From: DATLBA01 sp035527275
Lineage (GTDB): Bacteria > Planctomycetota > Phycisphaerae > FEN-1346
Length of the DNA stretch: 36,257 nt
NCBI GenBank assembly: GCA_035527275.1
Contig: DATLBA010000006.1
Location: 1-36,257 of the forward strand
Direction: 5' to 3'
Part shown: piece after piece, positions 1 through 8,177 of the stretch
Position numbering within the stretch: the first letter of the stretch is position 1
Layout: the number at the start of each line of letters is the position of its first letter
The notes under the pieces: model-generated
The model's database searches: none
Seen by the model: only the letters and a program-made list of their open reading frames with translations
What the model was told of the DNA's origin: nothing
Position numbers and translations under genes: made by a program

Positions 1-210
1 AACCGCGGGCACGTTTCCAACAACCGCTGGCACGTTGCGGATAACGTGCCGTTTCAGCAATCGTTCGAAGGATGCATCGAAAAGTACTTCCCGAACAATA
101 GGCCGACCCTTTACGCCTGCGTCGCCTACTGGTATCTGGGGTCCGGTGGGAGCGATCCTTATGGGGCGGTGTCCATTGCGGAACGGATCGGGTACTTTCC
201 GTCGAAATAG
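1..210 (+). CDS. GH172 (DUF2961) glycosidase, C-terminal fragment cut by window edge
   Basis: An open frame runs from base 1 to a TAG at 208-210 and has no start inside the window, so this is the last 69 residues of a longer protein. The residues include RWHVADNVPFQ near the beginning and YACVAYWYLGSGGSDPY near the end. That combination (RWH, then D-x-hPF, then a VAYWY strand) is what I know from the C-terminal jelly-roll of DUF2961 proteins, now glycoside hydrolase family 172, which act on fructofuranose- or arabinofuranose-containing glycans and are common in Planctomycetota. The catalytic part would lie upstream of the window. The family call rests on motif memory only. The nearest gene downstream is on the opposite strand. 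Confidence 0.72.
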   Translation, partial: NRGHVSNNRWHVADNVPFQQSFEGCIEKYFPNNRPTLYACVAYWYLGSGGSDPYGAVSIAERIGYFPSK

Positions 211-627
211 GCCGGCCCGGAGCGAGAGCAGGGGTCATGTCGGCCGGCCGTCAAGGCGTTCATCTCTTCACGCGCCGCACGGGACCGCAGCGTGATGAAT
301 TGCGTGTGACTCGGACTTGGCGGCATCATGCTCCGGGGTGTAAGGGGGTAGGTCGTCGTGCGGAAAGTAGAAGTTCCCATTAGTGCCCGGAAGAGGTTTT
401 CGCTAGGGACAGCCCTTCACAGCCAGCCACCACACCGCCAGTCTCAGGCATCAGCGACCCTCCGCATCTGCTTGTCGGACACCATTGCGCCTGTGGCGTA
501 CTTCCCGCAGTGTTGCCGCCCGCTATTGATCTTGAGATTCGGGCATACGTCTCTGCAGGGGCGGCTTCTGAGGGCGCATATACCAGTGTGTCCTTGAGAA
601 GGTAAGGCTCCACTTTCAGAGCGCCGC
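211..627. other. Intergenic, no supported gene
   Basis: This is the stretch between the GH172 stop and the convergent transglycosylase gene. Several short overlapping frames exist on both strands, but none has a ribosome binding site, conserved motif or neighbour support. A minus-strand frame over about 444-580 has a Cys-containing C-terminus that looks somewhat protein-like, but I cannot name it. No clear rho-independent terminator is visible for either flanking gene. Confidence 0.5.
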
Positions 628-1203
628 TCAGAGGCTCGGAAGGACCAGCGCCCGCCCCCCGAGTACCTCGCGGCAGTAGCGCGCGGTTGCACGCGGGCCG
701 TGCCGCTCGACGAGTTCCTGCCCCGAGAGCCCCGGGTGCTCGTCGCGAAGCGTCTGGACGCGGGTCGGCCCCCAGTGATAGGCGGCCAGGGTGAGGTGGA
801 GGTCGCCGCCGAACCGCTCGACGAGCCGCCGGAGATAGACCGTGCCGATGCGGATGTTGTACTCGGGGTCGAAGAGGTCGCCCTCCGAGAGGCCCAGGAG
901 GTCGCGGGCCTCGCGTTCGGCCGGGGGCGTGATCTGCATCAGGCCCTTGGCGCCGGCAGACGAGACGGCGCCCGCGAGGCCGCGGCTCTCGGCCCGGATG
1001 ACCGCCTGCACGAGGTCCGGCGGCAGGGCGCTGGCCTCGGCCTCCCGCCAGATCAGGTCCGAGTAGGCGTCGATCCGGGCCTCGATGCGCCGCTCATTGA
1101 CCCACCGTGCCAGGGGCCAGCCGCCCGCGCCGGCGGCAAGGACCGCCAGCCCCGCGAGGGCCAGGGCGACCTTTCTTCGGCCGGGATGTCGCTTGGACGC
1201 CAA
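628..1203 (-). CDS. Membrane-anchored lytic transglycosylase (SLT domain)
   Basis: About 191 residues if translation starts at the TTG at 1203-1201, which is 23 nt after the stop of the upstream TPR gene and in the same operon. A longer ATG frame from 1359 exists, but it would overlap that gene by 133 nt and its extra residues look like a shadow. From TTG the protein has a basic N-terminus, one hydrophobic segment (about 12-32), then a soluble SLT fold. The catalytic Glu is E72 in AVIRAESRG, followed by AVSSAGAKGLMQITP and later AAYHWGPTRV, the conserved order in Slt/MltC-type enzymes. These cleave peptidoglycan between MurNAc and GlcNAc to give 1,6-anhydro-MurNAc. The anchor suggests a periplasmic protein. 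Its place behind two TPR proteins suggests a cell-envelope module. Confidence 0.88.
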   Translation of the reverse strand: MASKRHPGRRKVALALAGLAVLAAGAGGWPLARWVNERRIEARIDAYSDLIWREAEASALPPDLVQAVIRAESRGLAGAVSSAGAKGLMQITPPAEREARDLLGLSEGDLFDPEYNIRIGTVYLRRLVERFGGDLHLTLAAYHWGPTRVQTLRDEHPGLSGQELVERHGPRATARYCREVLGGRALVLPSL

Positions 1204-1226
1204 TGTCGGTCCGCCCTGCGGCCCCC

Positions 1227-4200
1227 TCAGAAGTGGTACATCCGGATCCACGCGATCTGGGCCTTCGCGAACTCGGCCTGCTTGCCGTCCGGGAACTTGC
1301 TCAGGTAACTCCGGTACGCGTCCAGGGCCTTGTCCCAGGCCTTCTGCTCGGCCCAGCACCGGGCGATGGCCAGCATGGCGTCCTCGACCCGCGGGTTCTG
1401 CGGGTAGTTGTATGTGAACTGCTGGTAGGCCTTGACGGCCTCGTCGTACTTCTTGTTCTTGAGGTAGTATCCGCCGACCTCGAAGAGGGCGTCGACGGCC
1501 TGCTCGCTCGCCGGGTAGTGGGCCAGGAGTTCCTGATACGCCTCGATGCCCTTCTCGGGGTCCTTCAGGTACTTGGTGTAGATCGTTCCGATCCGAAGGA
1601 GGGCCTCGCCGGCCATGTCGCCCATCTTGAAGTTCTCGACGACCTTGCGGTAAGCGCGGATCGCCCGGAACAGGTCGGCGTTGACGCGGTCGCGGTTCGA
1701 CCCGCTCGTAAGGACGCCGAGCGTGTCGCCGCCCCAGACCTCCTCGCTGACCTCGTGGCCGGGCTGTGCGGCCGGCGAGTAGAGGCGCCGAAGGTCCAGG
1801 TCGGCGACCAGGCGCTCGCGTTCCCGGAGGCTTCGGCGCTTCAGGACGATCCGCCTCTCGTCCAGTTTCCCGACCGCCCGGGCGCTGTACTCGTAGGTGT
1901 GGCCGATCCAGTACTGGGCGTCGTCCGCGAGGCGGTTGTCGGGGTAACTCTTGACGAGCCGCTCGTAAAGGGTCCGCGCGGCCGGGAAGTTTTCGGCGTG
2001 GAGTTGGGCCGTGCCGCCGGTAAACAGGGCGTCGGCCGCCCGGACGTGTCTCGGGTAGTTCTCGGCCACCTTCTCGAACTCGACGGCCGCCTTGGCGTAG
2101 TTCTTGAACTGCTTGTAGAAGATGGTGGCGATCTGGTACTGGGCCTCGGCGACCTTCGGGTTCTCGGGGTTGTCGGCGATGAAGTCGGCGTACTGCTGGA
2201 TCTCGTCGAGGAGGGCGAGGCGGTCCTTGGCGAGGCCGACGTGCTTGTAATGGGGGAACTTCTTGGCGTAGAGTTCATAGAGTTCCCTGGCCTTGTCCCA
2301 GCGGCCGAGGTTCTCGTTGCAGGCCGCCGCCTCGACGTAGGCCAGGCTGGTCTTGTCGCCGTCGGGGTAGTCCTCCATGAGCGAGGCGTAGGCGCCGAGC
2401 GCCTCGTCGAAGAGGAGGTTGTCCCCAAACAGCCGCGCGATGCGCAGCAGCGCGTCGTCGGCGTCCTTCTTCGTCGGGAAGAGGTTCAGGAACAGCCGGT
2501 AGGCGACGATGGCGTCGTGATGGCGTCCGGCGTCCTCGAGGCGGCGGGCGATGGCGAACATCTTCGGGTGGACGAACTCGCCCTTGAGGACCTCCTCCTT
2601 GACGTCGCGGAGGCGGATCTCGCTGAACGCCTTCTCGACCTCCTCGAGTTTGGACCGGGTCTTCGGGCCGAACAGGCCGTCCGGCTTCAGGCGGTTGCGC
2701 TTCTGGAAGTCCAGGACGTTCGCATAGCCGAGCCGCTGGAGCCGCGCGCCCACCTTGCGCTGCCGGTAGGGCAGTTCCGCTGGGTAGCGGGCCGCGTATT
2801 CGGCGTAGACCTGGAGGGCGTCCATCGGGGCGTCGAGACGCTCCTCATAGAGCCGCGCCACGCGCAGGAGCGCGTCCCGCCCCTCCGGCCGGTGGGGGAA
2901 CCGCACGGTGATCTCGCGGTTGAGCGACGCGGCCATTTCCCATTCCTGGACCTGCTCGAGGAGCGTCGCGATGCCCCCGAGTCGCGCAAGCGCCTCCTTC
3001 GGGTCGTCGCGGAGCATCTCAAGATAGCAGGCCTTGGCCTCCAGGAGGACCGGCAGCGCCTGGGTCGGCCCCTCGAGGGCCAGGAGTTTCTGGGCCTCGA
3101 CGAGGTGCGCCCGGCCGCGCAGCGAGTCGAGGCGGCGGCGGTCGGCGACGGCAGCCTCTGCCGCAACCAGTTCGCCGATCGCCTTCTGGGCCGCGCCCAC
3201 ACGCCCCGCCATCGCCTTGGCATCCTCCTCGATGGTGGCACGGGCGAGGAGGGTTTCGGCGCGGAGGAACTGGGCCTCGCGCGCAAGCGCCGCGTCGGAA
3301 AACTTCAAGGCGCCGAGGGCCTGGAGGACGCGGTCGAGCGTCGGCGCGTCCTGGCCCTGGGCGACCGCCGCCGCAAGTTCCCGCAGTTCGGCCATCGCCG
3401 CCTCGAAGGGCGGGTCGGTCCGCAGGATCGCCTCGGCCGCGTCCACCGCCTCCGGCACCCACTTTTCGGAGGGCGCCACCAGGAGCCCTTTCAGCCGCGC
3501 GAAGGCCTCGCGCTTGACCTCGGGCACCGCGAGTTTTGCCGCCACGCCCTTCATCGCCTCGGCGGCTTCGGTCCGCGTCGCGCCGGCCACATCCAAGGAC
3601 GCGAGTTCCAGGACGGCCTCCTCGCGGGCGGCCCGGTCCTGGAGTTTCCTATTGTCGATGACGCCGCGCAGCAGCCGCCGGGCCTCGTCGCGCCAGCCGC
3701 GCGCCGCCTGGAGCCTCGCCAGCGCCACGGCCGCGCGGGCCGCGCCGCCGGTATCCGGGTACAGTTTCATGGCCGCCTCATAGGCGGCGCGGGCGGCGGC
3801 CTCGTCGCCCTCGAGCGCCGCCAGCCCGCCACGCAGCGCCAGCAGCTGCGCCTTCTGGTCGTCGGTGGCGGCGCGCCGGGTCGCGGCGTCGAGCATCTGG
3901 GCGGTGCCCTCGGCGATGCCCTGGCGGATGAGTTTCTCCAGGACGTCCAGGTGGCTGTCGAGGTCGAGTTTCTGGAGGGTGAGCCGCTCGACGACGAGCC
4001 TGGCCCGCGGGTGGTCGGGGACCTGTTCGAGGATCCACCGCCACGTGGCCAGGGACTTCTCAAGTTCGCACTGCCTGAGGTAGGCCTCGGCGAGGGCCTC
4101 CCTGGACTGGATGGAGGTGGGGTCGTCGCGCACCTGCTTTTCGAGTTGTTCGACGGTCTGGGCGCCCGCGCCGGCGACCGCCAGGGCCAGGGCCACCAGG

Positions 4201-4235
4201 GCCGCAATCCGCGCCGTCTGCGCGAGTGGTCTCAT
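1227..4235 (-). CDS. Large secreted TPR protein with an internal peptidoglycan-binding-like segment
   Basis: 1002 residues. The ATG at 4235 follows GAGGAG and overlaps the stop of the preceding TPR gene as ATGA, so translation is probably coupled. The N-terminus is a signal peptide (charged start, hydrophobic to about residue 25, AGA-type cleavage region). The rest is mostly helical TPR repeats of the YbgF/BamD/tol-pal type, for example the units beginning FKNYAKAAVEFEKVAENYP and KKYDEAVKAYQQFTYNYP. Near residues 490-530 there is a short stretch, YANVLDFQKRNRLKPDG then LFGPKTRSKLEEV, which resembles the PG_binding_1 domain. An irregular charged segment near 770-850 interrupts the repeats. It is likely a periplasmic scaffold for envelope assembly or cell-wall work. 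The downstream transglycosylase fits that, but no specific partner can be read from the sequence. Confidence 0.85.
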   Translation of the reverse strand: MRPLAQTARIAALVALALAVAGAGAQTVEQLEKQVRDDPTSIQSREALAEAYLRQCELEKSLATWRWILEQVPDHPRARLVVERLTLQKLDLDSHLDVLEKLIRQGIAEGTAQMLDAATRRAATDDQKAQLLALRGGLAALEGDEAAARAAYEAAMKLYPDTGGAARAAVALARLQAARGWRDEARRLLRGVIDNRKLQDRAAREEAVLELASLDVAGATRTEAAEAMKGVAAKLAVPEVKREAFARLKGLLVAPSEKWVPEAVDAAEAILRTDPPFEAAMAELRELAAAVAQGQDAPTLDRVLQALGALKFSDAALAREAQFLRAETLLARATIEEDAKAMAGRVGAAQKAIGELVAAEAAVADRRRLDSLRGRAHLVEAQKLLALEGPTQALPVLLEAKACYLEMLRDDPKEALARLGGIATLLEQVQEWEMAASLNREITVRFPHRPEGRDALLRVARLYEERLDAPMDALQVYAEYAARYPAELPYRQRKVGARLQRLGYANVLDFQKRNRLKPDGLFGPKTRSKLEEVEKAFSEIRLRDVKEEVLKGEFVHPKMFAIARRLEDAGRHHDAIVAYRLFLNLFPTKKDADDALLRIARLFGDNLLFDEALGAYASLMEDYPDGDKTSLAYVEAAACNENLGRWDKARELYELYAKKFPHYKHVGLAKDRLALLDEIQQYADFIADNPENPKVAEAQYQIATIFYKQFKNYAKAAVEFEKVAENYPRHVRAADALFTGGTAQLHAENFPAARTLYERLVKSYPDNRLADDAQYWIGHTYEYSARAVGKLDERRIVLKRRSLRERERLVADLDLRRLYSPAAQPGHEVSEEVWGGDTLGVLTSGSNRDRVNADLFRAIRAYRKVVENFKMGDMAGEALLRIGTIYTKYLKDPEKGIEAYQELLAHYPASEQAVDALFEVGGYYLKNKKYDEAVKAYQQFTYNYPQNPRVEDAMLAIARCWAEQKAWDKALDAYRSYLSKFPDGKQAEFAKAQIAWIRMYHF

Positions 4236-5521
4236 TGCTCGGCTCCTCTCTCGGCCCCTCGCTTCTCCTGGAGGACCTTCAGGGCGTTCCTGAGTTCGTC
4301 AATGTCGGGCGCGTCGGGGAACAGTTCGACCATGCGGGCGTAATAGCCCCGGGCCTCCTTGGGCCGGCCGGTGGCGAGGCTGAGGTCCGCCAGGGACCGC
4401 AGCACCTTCGAGGAGGTCGGGTGGAGCTCCTCGGCCTTCTTGAGCAGGCGGACGGCCTCGGGCCGGTTGCCCTGGGCGCGGCAGACGAGAGCCGCCTGGT
4501 AATAGTATTCCGCTGCCGCGCGAGCGCTCACCCGGTTCTCGGACCGCGCCGCCGTCAGAACGCTCTCCAGACCGTCGAAGGCTGCCTTGGCAATCAGTAT
4601 GCGGAGTTCCAGCTCGAGGACGCGCGGGCTGCGGGGCTCGACAGCCTCCAGCCGTCGGACGTGGTCGGACGCCTCGTCAACGTCGGCTGCGGCCAGCCAT
4701 CCCGCGGCCAGCATGTAGAGGGCGTCGGCGCTTTGGGGTTCGCGCTTGAGCAACCAGTAGCCCTCGTAGAGGGCGGAGAATCGCGTGCAGACCCTGTATC
4801 GGTCCGGGGCGCCCTCTGCGGGCCCCAGGACCACGTGGCCATGGACGACCTGGCCGGGCCCTGCGCCGCCGGGAATCCTGAGGGTCAGGATCGGTCCGAC
4901 CTCCTTGTGCTGGGCGAGGTACGCCCGGCCCAGCAGGAGGTGAAGTTCGGCCGAGTCCAGGCCGGCCTCCTCGGCCTGGAGGAGGTACCTCTCGGCCAGC
5001 GCCCCGAACCCGGTGGCCAGGCAGATCTTGCCCAGGAGCAGGGCGTTGGACGGGTCGCGGATGTCCTCGGCCAGGGCCTTCTCAAGCAAGGCCTTGGCCT
5101 TCGGGAGGTCCCCGAGGGCGTAGTAGCACTTGCCGAGGGTGCTCGCCGTGACGGCATCCTGCTTGAGACGGTGGGCGTCCTTCAGGTAGGGGAGGGCCTC
5201 CTTGTCCTTGCCGGACTCGTGGAGGGTGCGGCCGGTCAGGGCGTTGGCCTCGGGGTTCTCGCGGTCGCTGTCGAGGACCGACCGCAGGACCTTCAGGGCC
5301 TCGTCCCTGCGCTCGAGGTGGAGCAGGGCGCGGGCCAGGATCAGGCGCTCCTGGATCTTGGCCTGGCCCTCCTTGTAGGGCCCCTCGAGCATCCGGACGA
5401 CGGCCTCGTAGTCGCCGCGGGCATAGGTCTTGAGGACCTCGGCCTCGTCCGCCCCGGCCGCCGACCACAGGCCGAGGCCGAGGACCGTCACCAGCGCACC
5501 GATCGTTCCCTTGAGCCGCAT
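4232..5521 (-). CDS. Secreted TPR protein
   Basis: 429 residues from the ATG at 5521, chosen because AAGGAAAG sits just upstream and a clean signal peptide follows (MRLKGTIGALVTVLGLGLW, then SAAGA). An in-frame ATG 12 codons earlier lacks such a site. The protein is a string of TPR units such as LGKCYYALGDLPKAKALLEK and LRSLADLSLATGRPKEARGY. A non-repeat segment around residues 220-260 carries GGAGPGQVVHGHVVLGP. It is the first gene of a minus-strand three-gene unit, overlaps the next by 4 nt, and probably works in the periplasm with it. No enzymatic motif is present. Confidence 0.83.
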   Translation of the reverse strand: MRLKGTIGALVTVLGLGLWSAAGADEAEVLKTYARGDYEAVVRMLEGPYKEGQAKIQERLILARALLHLERRDEALKVLRSVLDSDRENPEANALTGRTLHESGKDKEALPYLKDAHRLKQDAVTASTLGKCYYALGDLPKAKALLEKALAEDIRDPSNALLLGKICLATGFGALAERYLLQAEEAGLDSAELHLLLGRAYLAQHKEVGPILTLRIPGGAGPGQVVHGHVVLGPAEGAPDRYRVCTRFSALYEGYWLLKREPQSADALYMLAAGWLAAADVDEASDHVRRLEAVEPRSPRVLELELRILIAKAAFDGLESVLTAARSENRVSARAAAEYYYQAALVCRAQGNRPEAVRLLKKAEELHPTSSKVLRSLADLSLATGRPKEARGYYARMVELFPDAPDIDELRNALKVLQEKRGAERGAEQ

Positions 5522-5876
5522 GAGACTTTCCTTTCCACTGTGTGGCGTGAGGCGCATCCAGACTCCAACGGCGGGCGGTGGGCATCCAGCGGGCGCGCCA
5601 AGTCCGGCGCATCATGCCGGGCGGGGTACAGGCTGAAGCATGGACACACTCTCGCACTATCGGTATCGGCTGCCGCGCGGCATCCGCTTCAGCCAATCGC
5701 CCGGAAATCGGACTTTTTTCAGGTCATGGCGCGGCCGGCGTTCCGCTCCTCCTGAAGCCGCCGGCGCCTGTGCCTCCCGAAAATCCCGTCCACTCTATCT
5801 ACAAGGACTTACATTTCTTGCAAGGCCTGCCTTACGAGCGGTAGAATCCTGGCTCTTTCAGAGTCAGAAAGGCCAC

Positions 5877-5942
5877 CGATGGGCATGCTCCGCCCTCCTC
5901 ATCGCCCAGCCCGACACCGTCCTCCGGTGGCATCGCCAAGGC
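5877..5942 (+). pseudogene. Transposase (integrase-core) N-terminal remnant
   Basis: In one plus frame these bases encode RWACSALLIAQPDTVLRWHRQG. The run ALLIAQPDTVLRWHRQG is close to the ALV(I)VQPETVLRWHRQGF motif just before the integrase core of many rve-type transposases. The similarity stops abruptly after RQG, and nothing after it resembles the FRLFW continuation. The frame ends about 50 nt later. I read this as a scrap of a decayed insertion sequence. The match is short and made from memory, so chance is possible. Confidence 0.42.
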
Positions 5943-6013
5943 GGCGTTCCGAGAAGCGTTCGCCTTGGGCCGCCAGAGAGTCTGGAGTTGTGCTAACCGC
6001 TCGGCCCCTGTGA

Positions 6014-6037
6014 ACCGGAGAGCCGGAGAGCCGGAGA
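6014..6037. repeat. Three tandem copies of an 8-bp unit
   Basis: CCGGAGAG occurs three times in a row without mismatch, directly before a GC hairpin. This is a possible slippage-prone site with no known function. Confidence 0.85.
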
Positions 6038-6044
6038 GGCCGAA

Positions 6045-6061
6045 AGCCCGCCCGAGGCGGG
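6045..6061. repeat. GC palindrome GCCCGCC-cga-GGCGGGC
   Basis: A perfect 7-bp stem with a 3-nt loop. The same arms occur as GGCGGGC-aa-GCCCGCC at 33991-34006 between ileS and argD, so this may belong to a dispersed palindrome family. There is no T-tract, so it is not a classic terminator. Confidence 0.7.
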
Positions 6062-6126
6062 CACTATAGCCGACCCGCGGGCGTGCATCAAGCCGCTTGC
6101 CCCTTCGCGGCACGGGAGAAATCCAT

Positions 6127-6155
6127 TTGCCTTTGACCGGAATCTGAGGTATAAT
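6127..6155 (+). promoter_or_regulatory. Sigma-70-type promoter for the PEP-CTERM gene
   Basis: TTGCCT at 6127-6132, a 17-nt spacer, then a perfect TATAAT at 6150-6155. The expected start of transcription near 6162 leaves about an 85-nt leader before the GTG at 6247. Confidence 0.65.
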
Positions 6156-6246
6156 CACGCGACGTAGGGATTGTTTCCAGACACCCGGGGTCCACAGCGT
6201 CCGAATTGCGCAGGAAGATGCACCACGTCCAGCGAAGGGGGAGTCA

Positions 6247-7014
6247 GTGCGCCTGGCGCGCCATGTCTTGGCCGCTCTGGTTGTCGTCTCGCTTGGCGCA
6301 GGCGCTATCTGTCTGCCGGCAGGGCAAGCCTGCGCTGCCGCGATCGGCATCAACTTCGTCGGCAAGGATACGCCTGCCATGGGGCCCGGCGAGTCCGCCG
6401 GCGTTGCCCCTTACACCCAGGCCCACTGGAACAATGCCACAAGCGGGTGCGGGTCCTTTTCTAACCTATGCGATGCCGACGGCCTCGCGACCGGCGTCTC
6501 CGCAGAATGGAAAGGAGAGGCCTGGTACAACGGCGGCATCACCGACGCGGCAGGCAACGAGTGCATGATGCGCGGCCTCATCCAGGATCCCGGTCTCCAG
6601 GATGACGAGCCTTTGTGGGTGACCGTCTCGGCGCTCGGGATCTGGTTCACAAGTGGGCACTATGATGTGATTGTGTACTTCGATCGGAACGAGAGTGCCG
6701 CCTTCCGTTTCACCATCGGCGACCAGACCATCTGGGGGCGCGATACAGGGGGCGACTTCGGCGGCGACGGCGACAGCACCTCGGCATCGTTCCTGGAAGC
6801 CGTCGGCAGCGATGCCGCCGGCGCCACCTCCGGCAATTACGTCCGCTTCAAGGGGCTGACCGCTCCCGCCTTCACGCTCAATGCCGTCTCACAGGGTGTC
6901 GAGGCGACGATTAACGGTTTCCAGATCGTGCACGTGCCCGAACCCGTCACCTTCTCCCTCCTCACCGCGGGCCTTGCCGGCCTGCTCCTTGCGGCCCGCA
7001 AAAGGGTCGCCTAG
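6247..7014 (+). CDS. PEP-CTERM sorted extracellular protein
   Basis: 255 residues from a GTG preceded by AAGGGGGAG. Residues 1-31 form a signal peptide. The mature part is a Gly/Asp/Ser-rich, probably beta-sandwich domain that opens with IGINFVGKD and has AGVAPYTQAHWNNATSG, a pattern I have seen in many planctomycete and verrucomicrobial surface proteins. Cys pairs (CGSFSNLC, then NEC) suggest disulfides. The last 25 residues are a PEP-CTERM tail: VPEPVTFSL, a hydrophobic segment, then basic ARKR. In PEP-CTERM systems an exosortase cleaves or processes at PEP and the protein goes to the envelope or extracellular matrix. No exosortase is in this window. It stands alone under its own promoter. 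The function beyond export is unknown. Confidence 0.85.
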   Translation: MRLARHVLAALVVVSLGAGAICLPAGQACAAAIGINFVGKDTPAMGPGESAGVAPYTQAHWNNATSGCGSFSNLCDADGLATGVSAEWKGEAWYNGGITDAAGNECMMRGLIQDPGLQDDEPLWVTVSALGIWFTSGHYDVIVYFDRNESAAFRFTIGDQTIWGRDTGGDFGGDGDSTSASFLEAVGSDAAGATSGNYVRFKGLTAPAFTLNAVSQGVEATINGFQIVHVPEPVTFSLLTAGLAGLLLAARKRVA

Positions 7015-7024
7015 CCGAATACGG

Positions 7025-7042
7025 ACCACCCCTTCGGTGGGT
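7025..7042 (+). terminator. Weak stem-loop after the PEP-CTERM gene
   Basis: ACCACC-ccttc-GGTGGGT forms a short stem 10 nt after the stop and is followed by an A-run rather than T. A second imperfect GC stem lies just downstream (about 7050-7075). It may slow or end transcription, but it is not a canonical rho-independent terminator. Confidence 0.3.
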
Positions 7043-7226
7043 AAAAACCCTCCCGCGTCATCGCTTAGCGTGGGAGCGCGTCGTGCGCCTCCAAGGACTG
7101 CCTCGGGGAGGTAGAGACCGGCCGCCTTTCAGAAGGATCAAGCGAAACCAGTGTGTCGCCGACGTAGCAGCCAGAGACTCCCCAGCCCAGCCGTGAGCAT
7201 GTCGCGGGTTCCGGTCGGGGAGTGGA

Positions 7227-7254
7227 TTGCAGCGGTTTCGGGGTTCTTTATACT
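7227..7254 (+). promoter_or_regulatory. Promoter upstream of the corrinoid-reactivation-type gene
   Basis: TTGCAG at 7227-7232, a 16-nt spacer, then TATACT at 7249-7254. The predicted start near 7261 is about 55 nt before the GTG at 7317. No cobalamin riboswitch fits in a leader this short. Confidence 0.5.
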
Positions 7255-7316
7255 GGTGGCCGTGAGGCCGCGCGGCCTTGGGCGAAAATCGGGGAATACA
7301 CTTTTAGGATGGAGCC

Positions 7317-8021
7317 GTGAAACCGGAAGTTCTTCGAGACGTCCCGCTCGACCTGGACAGGCAGACGCTTCTCGAGCGGCTGCATATCCTGCCGGGGAGC
7401 GACGACGCCCGGGCGTTCGGAGCGCTGCTCGATGCGGCCCTGGAGGTTGCCCGGCCGAAGGCCGTTTACAAGGAGTCCTATGTGGAGGCGCGGGGGGACG
7501 AGACGGTGACGGTGGACGGCGTCACGTTCACCAGCCGGGCGCTGCGCGCGAACCTGGAGGGGGTGCACCGTGTGTTTCCCTATGTGGCGACATGCGGGAG
7601 AGAAGTGGACGCGGCCGGGCGGGGCCTCGAGGACTTCCTCCAGCAGTATTGGCTGGACACCATCAAGGCCGACCTTCTCGGGGCGAGCCTGAGGCGCCTG
7701 GGCGGCCACCTGGAGCGCAGGTTCGGGCTGGGCCGGACCTCCACGATGAGCCCGGGGGCGGGGGATGTGGCGGTGTGGCCGATTGAGGAGCAGGGCCGAT
7801 TGTTTTCGCTCTTCGGCGACGTGGAGGACCTCATCGGCGTGGAACTGACGGACAGTTTTCTGATGATTCCGATCAAGAGCGTGTCGGGAATTCGCTTTCC
7901 CACGGAGATCGAGTTCCAGAGTTGCCAGTTGTGCCGTCGCGAGGGCTGTCCGTCGCGGAGGGCTGCGTTCGACCCGGCCCTGTGGAAGTCCGTGCAGGGG
8001 GGTAGCGAGTCGGGGGCGTAG
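7317..8021 (+). CDS. Vitamin B12-dependent methionine synthase activation-domain protein
   Basis: 234 residues from a GTG with AGGA/GGAG just upstream. The C-terminal half matches the MetH activation (reactivation) domain as I know it: WPIEEQGRLFSLFGD, LTDSFLMIPIKSVSGI, then a Cys-rich end SCQLCRREGCPSRRAAFD. In MetH this domain binds SAM and remethylates oxidised cob(II)alamin. Stand-alone versions occur in anaerobes whose MetH lacks the domain, or near corrinoid methyltransferases. The N-terminal half (about 1-100) has LDRQTLLERL and ARPKAVYKESYVE, typical of these free-standing proteins. The CxxC...C cluster at the end could hold a metal or Fe-S centre. No methyltransferase gene is nearby, so the partner is unknown. 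The neighbour downstream is the Cys-rich DUF2284 protein. Confidence 0.82.
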   Translation: MKPEVLRDVPLDLDRQTLLERLHILPGSDDARAFGALLDAALEVARPKAVYKESYVEARGDETVTVDGVTFTSRALRANLEGVHRVFPYVATCGREVDAAGRGLEDFLQQYWLDTIKADLLGASLRRLGGHLERRFGLGRTSTMSPGAGDVAVWPIEEQGRLFSLFGDVEDLIGVELTDSFLMIPIKSVSGIRFPTEIEFQSCQLCRREGCPSRRAAFDPALWKSVQGGSESGA

Positions 8022-8058
8022 GGGGTGCAGACAAAAAAGTGGCTACGTCCAGGGGTGC

Positions 8059-8081
8059 CACCGATTGCTTGTCAATCGGTG
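8059..8081. terminator. Perfect 9-bp hairpin after the B12 activation gene
   Basis: CACCGATTG-cttgt-CAATCGGTG, a perfect 9-bp stem with a 5-nt loop, 37 nt after the stop at 8021. No T-tract follows, so the terminator role is uncertain. It may instead be part of the palindrome-rich region around the DnaA boxes. Confidence 0.4.
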
Positions 8082-8106
8082 CGCCCGGTGGGCCGCGCAG
8101 GGTGTT

Positions 8107-8115
8107 TGTGGATAA
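8107..8115 (-). promoter_or_regulatory. DnaA box, perfect
   Basis: TGTGGATAA on the plus strand, which is the reverse complement of TTATCCACA. It lies within a 13-mer (8106-8118) that recurs exactly at 8318-8330. Confidence 0.6.
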
Positions 8116-8138
8116 CTTAGGGCGGGGCTCGGAATGGG

Positions 8139-8177
8139 CGAAAACAGCCTCTTTTGAGGGGGCAACCCCCGTTTTCG
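8139..8177. repeat. Nested palindrome
   Basis: Outer arms CGAAAAC (8139-8145) and GTTTTCG (8171-8177) enclose inner arms GGGGG (8158-8162) and CCCCC (8166-8170). It could form a cruciform between the two DnaA boxes. Confidence 0.6.

Larger units (their letters stand above)
5522..6246. other. Gene-poor stretch with transposase scrap, tandem repeat and promoter
   Basis: No intact gene is supported between the TPR operon (minus) and the PEP-CTERM gene (plus). It holds a short transposase-like remnant (5877-5942), three perfect 8-bp tandem repeats (6014-6037), a GC hairpin (6045-6061) and a good promoter (6127-6155). Longer frames here on either strand have no recognisable content apart from the remnant. 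Confidence 0.6.

Noticed and set aside
444..692. A small minus frame with a Cys-containing end (DVCPNL, QHCGKYATG)
   Set aside because: It looked somewhat protein-like, but its start overlaps the transglycosylase gene, no site precedes it and I know no family.
1107..4343. A 1078-residue open frame on the plus strand
   Set aside because: It is antisense to the large TPR gene in high-GC DNA, has no domain, and reflects codon bias of the true minus-strand gene with its signal peptide and repeats.
4226..5755. A 509-residue open frame on the plus strand
   Set aside because: Antisense to the second TPR gene, without ribosome site or motifs; a shadow frame.
6133..6155. TTGACC as -35 for the TATAAT at 6150
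   Set aside because: The spacer would be 11 nt; TTGCCT at 6127 gives 17 nt.
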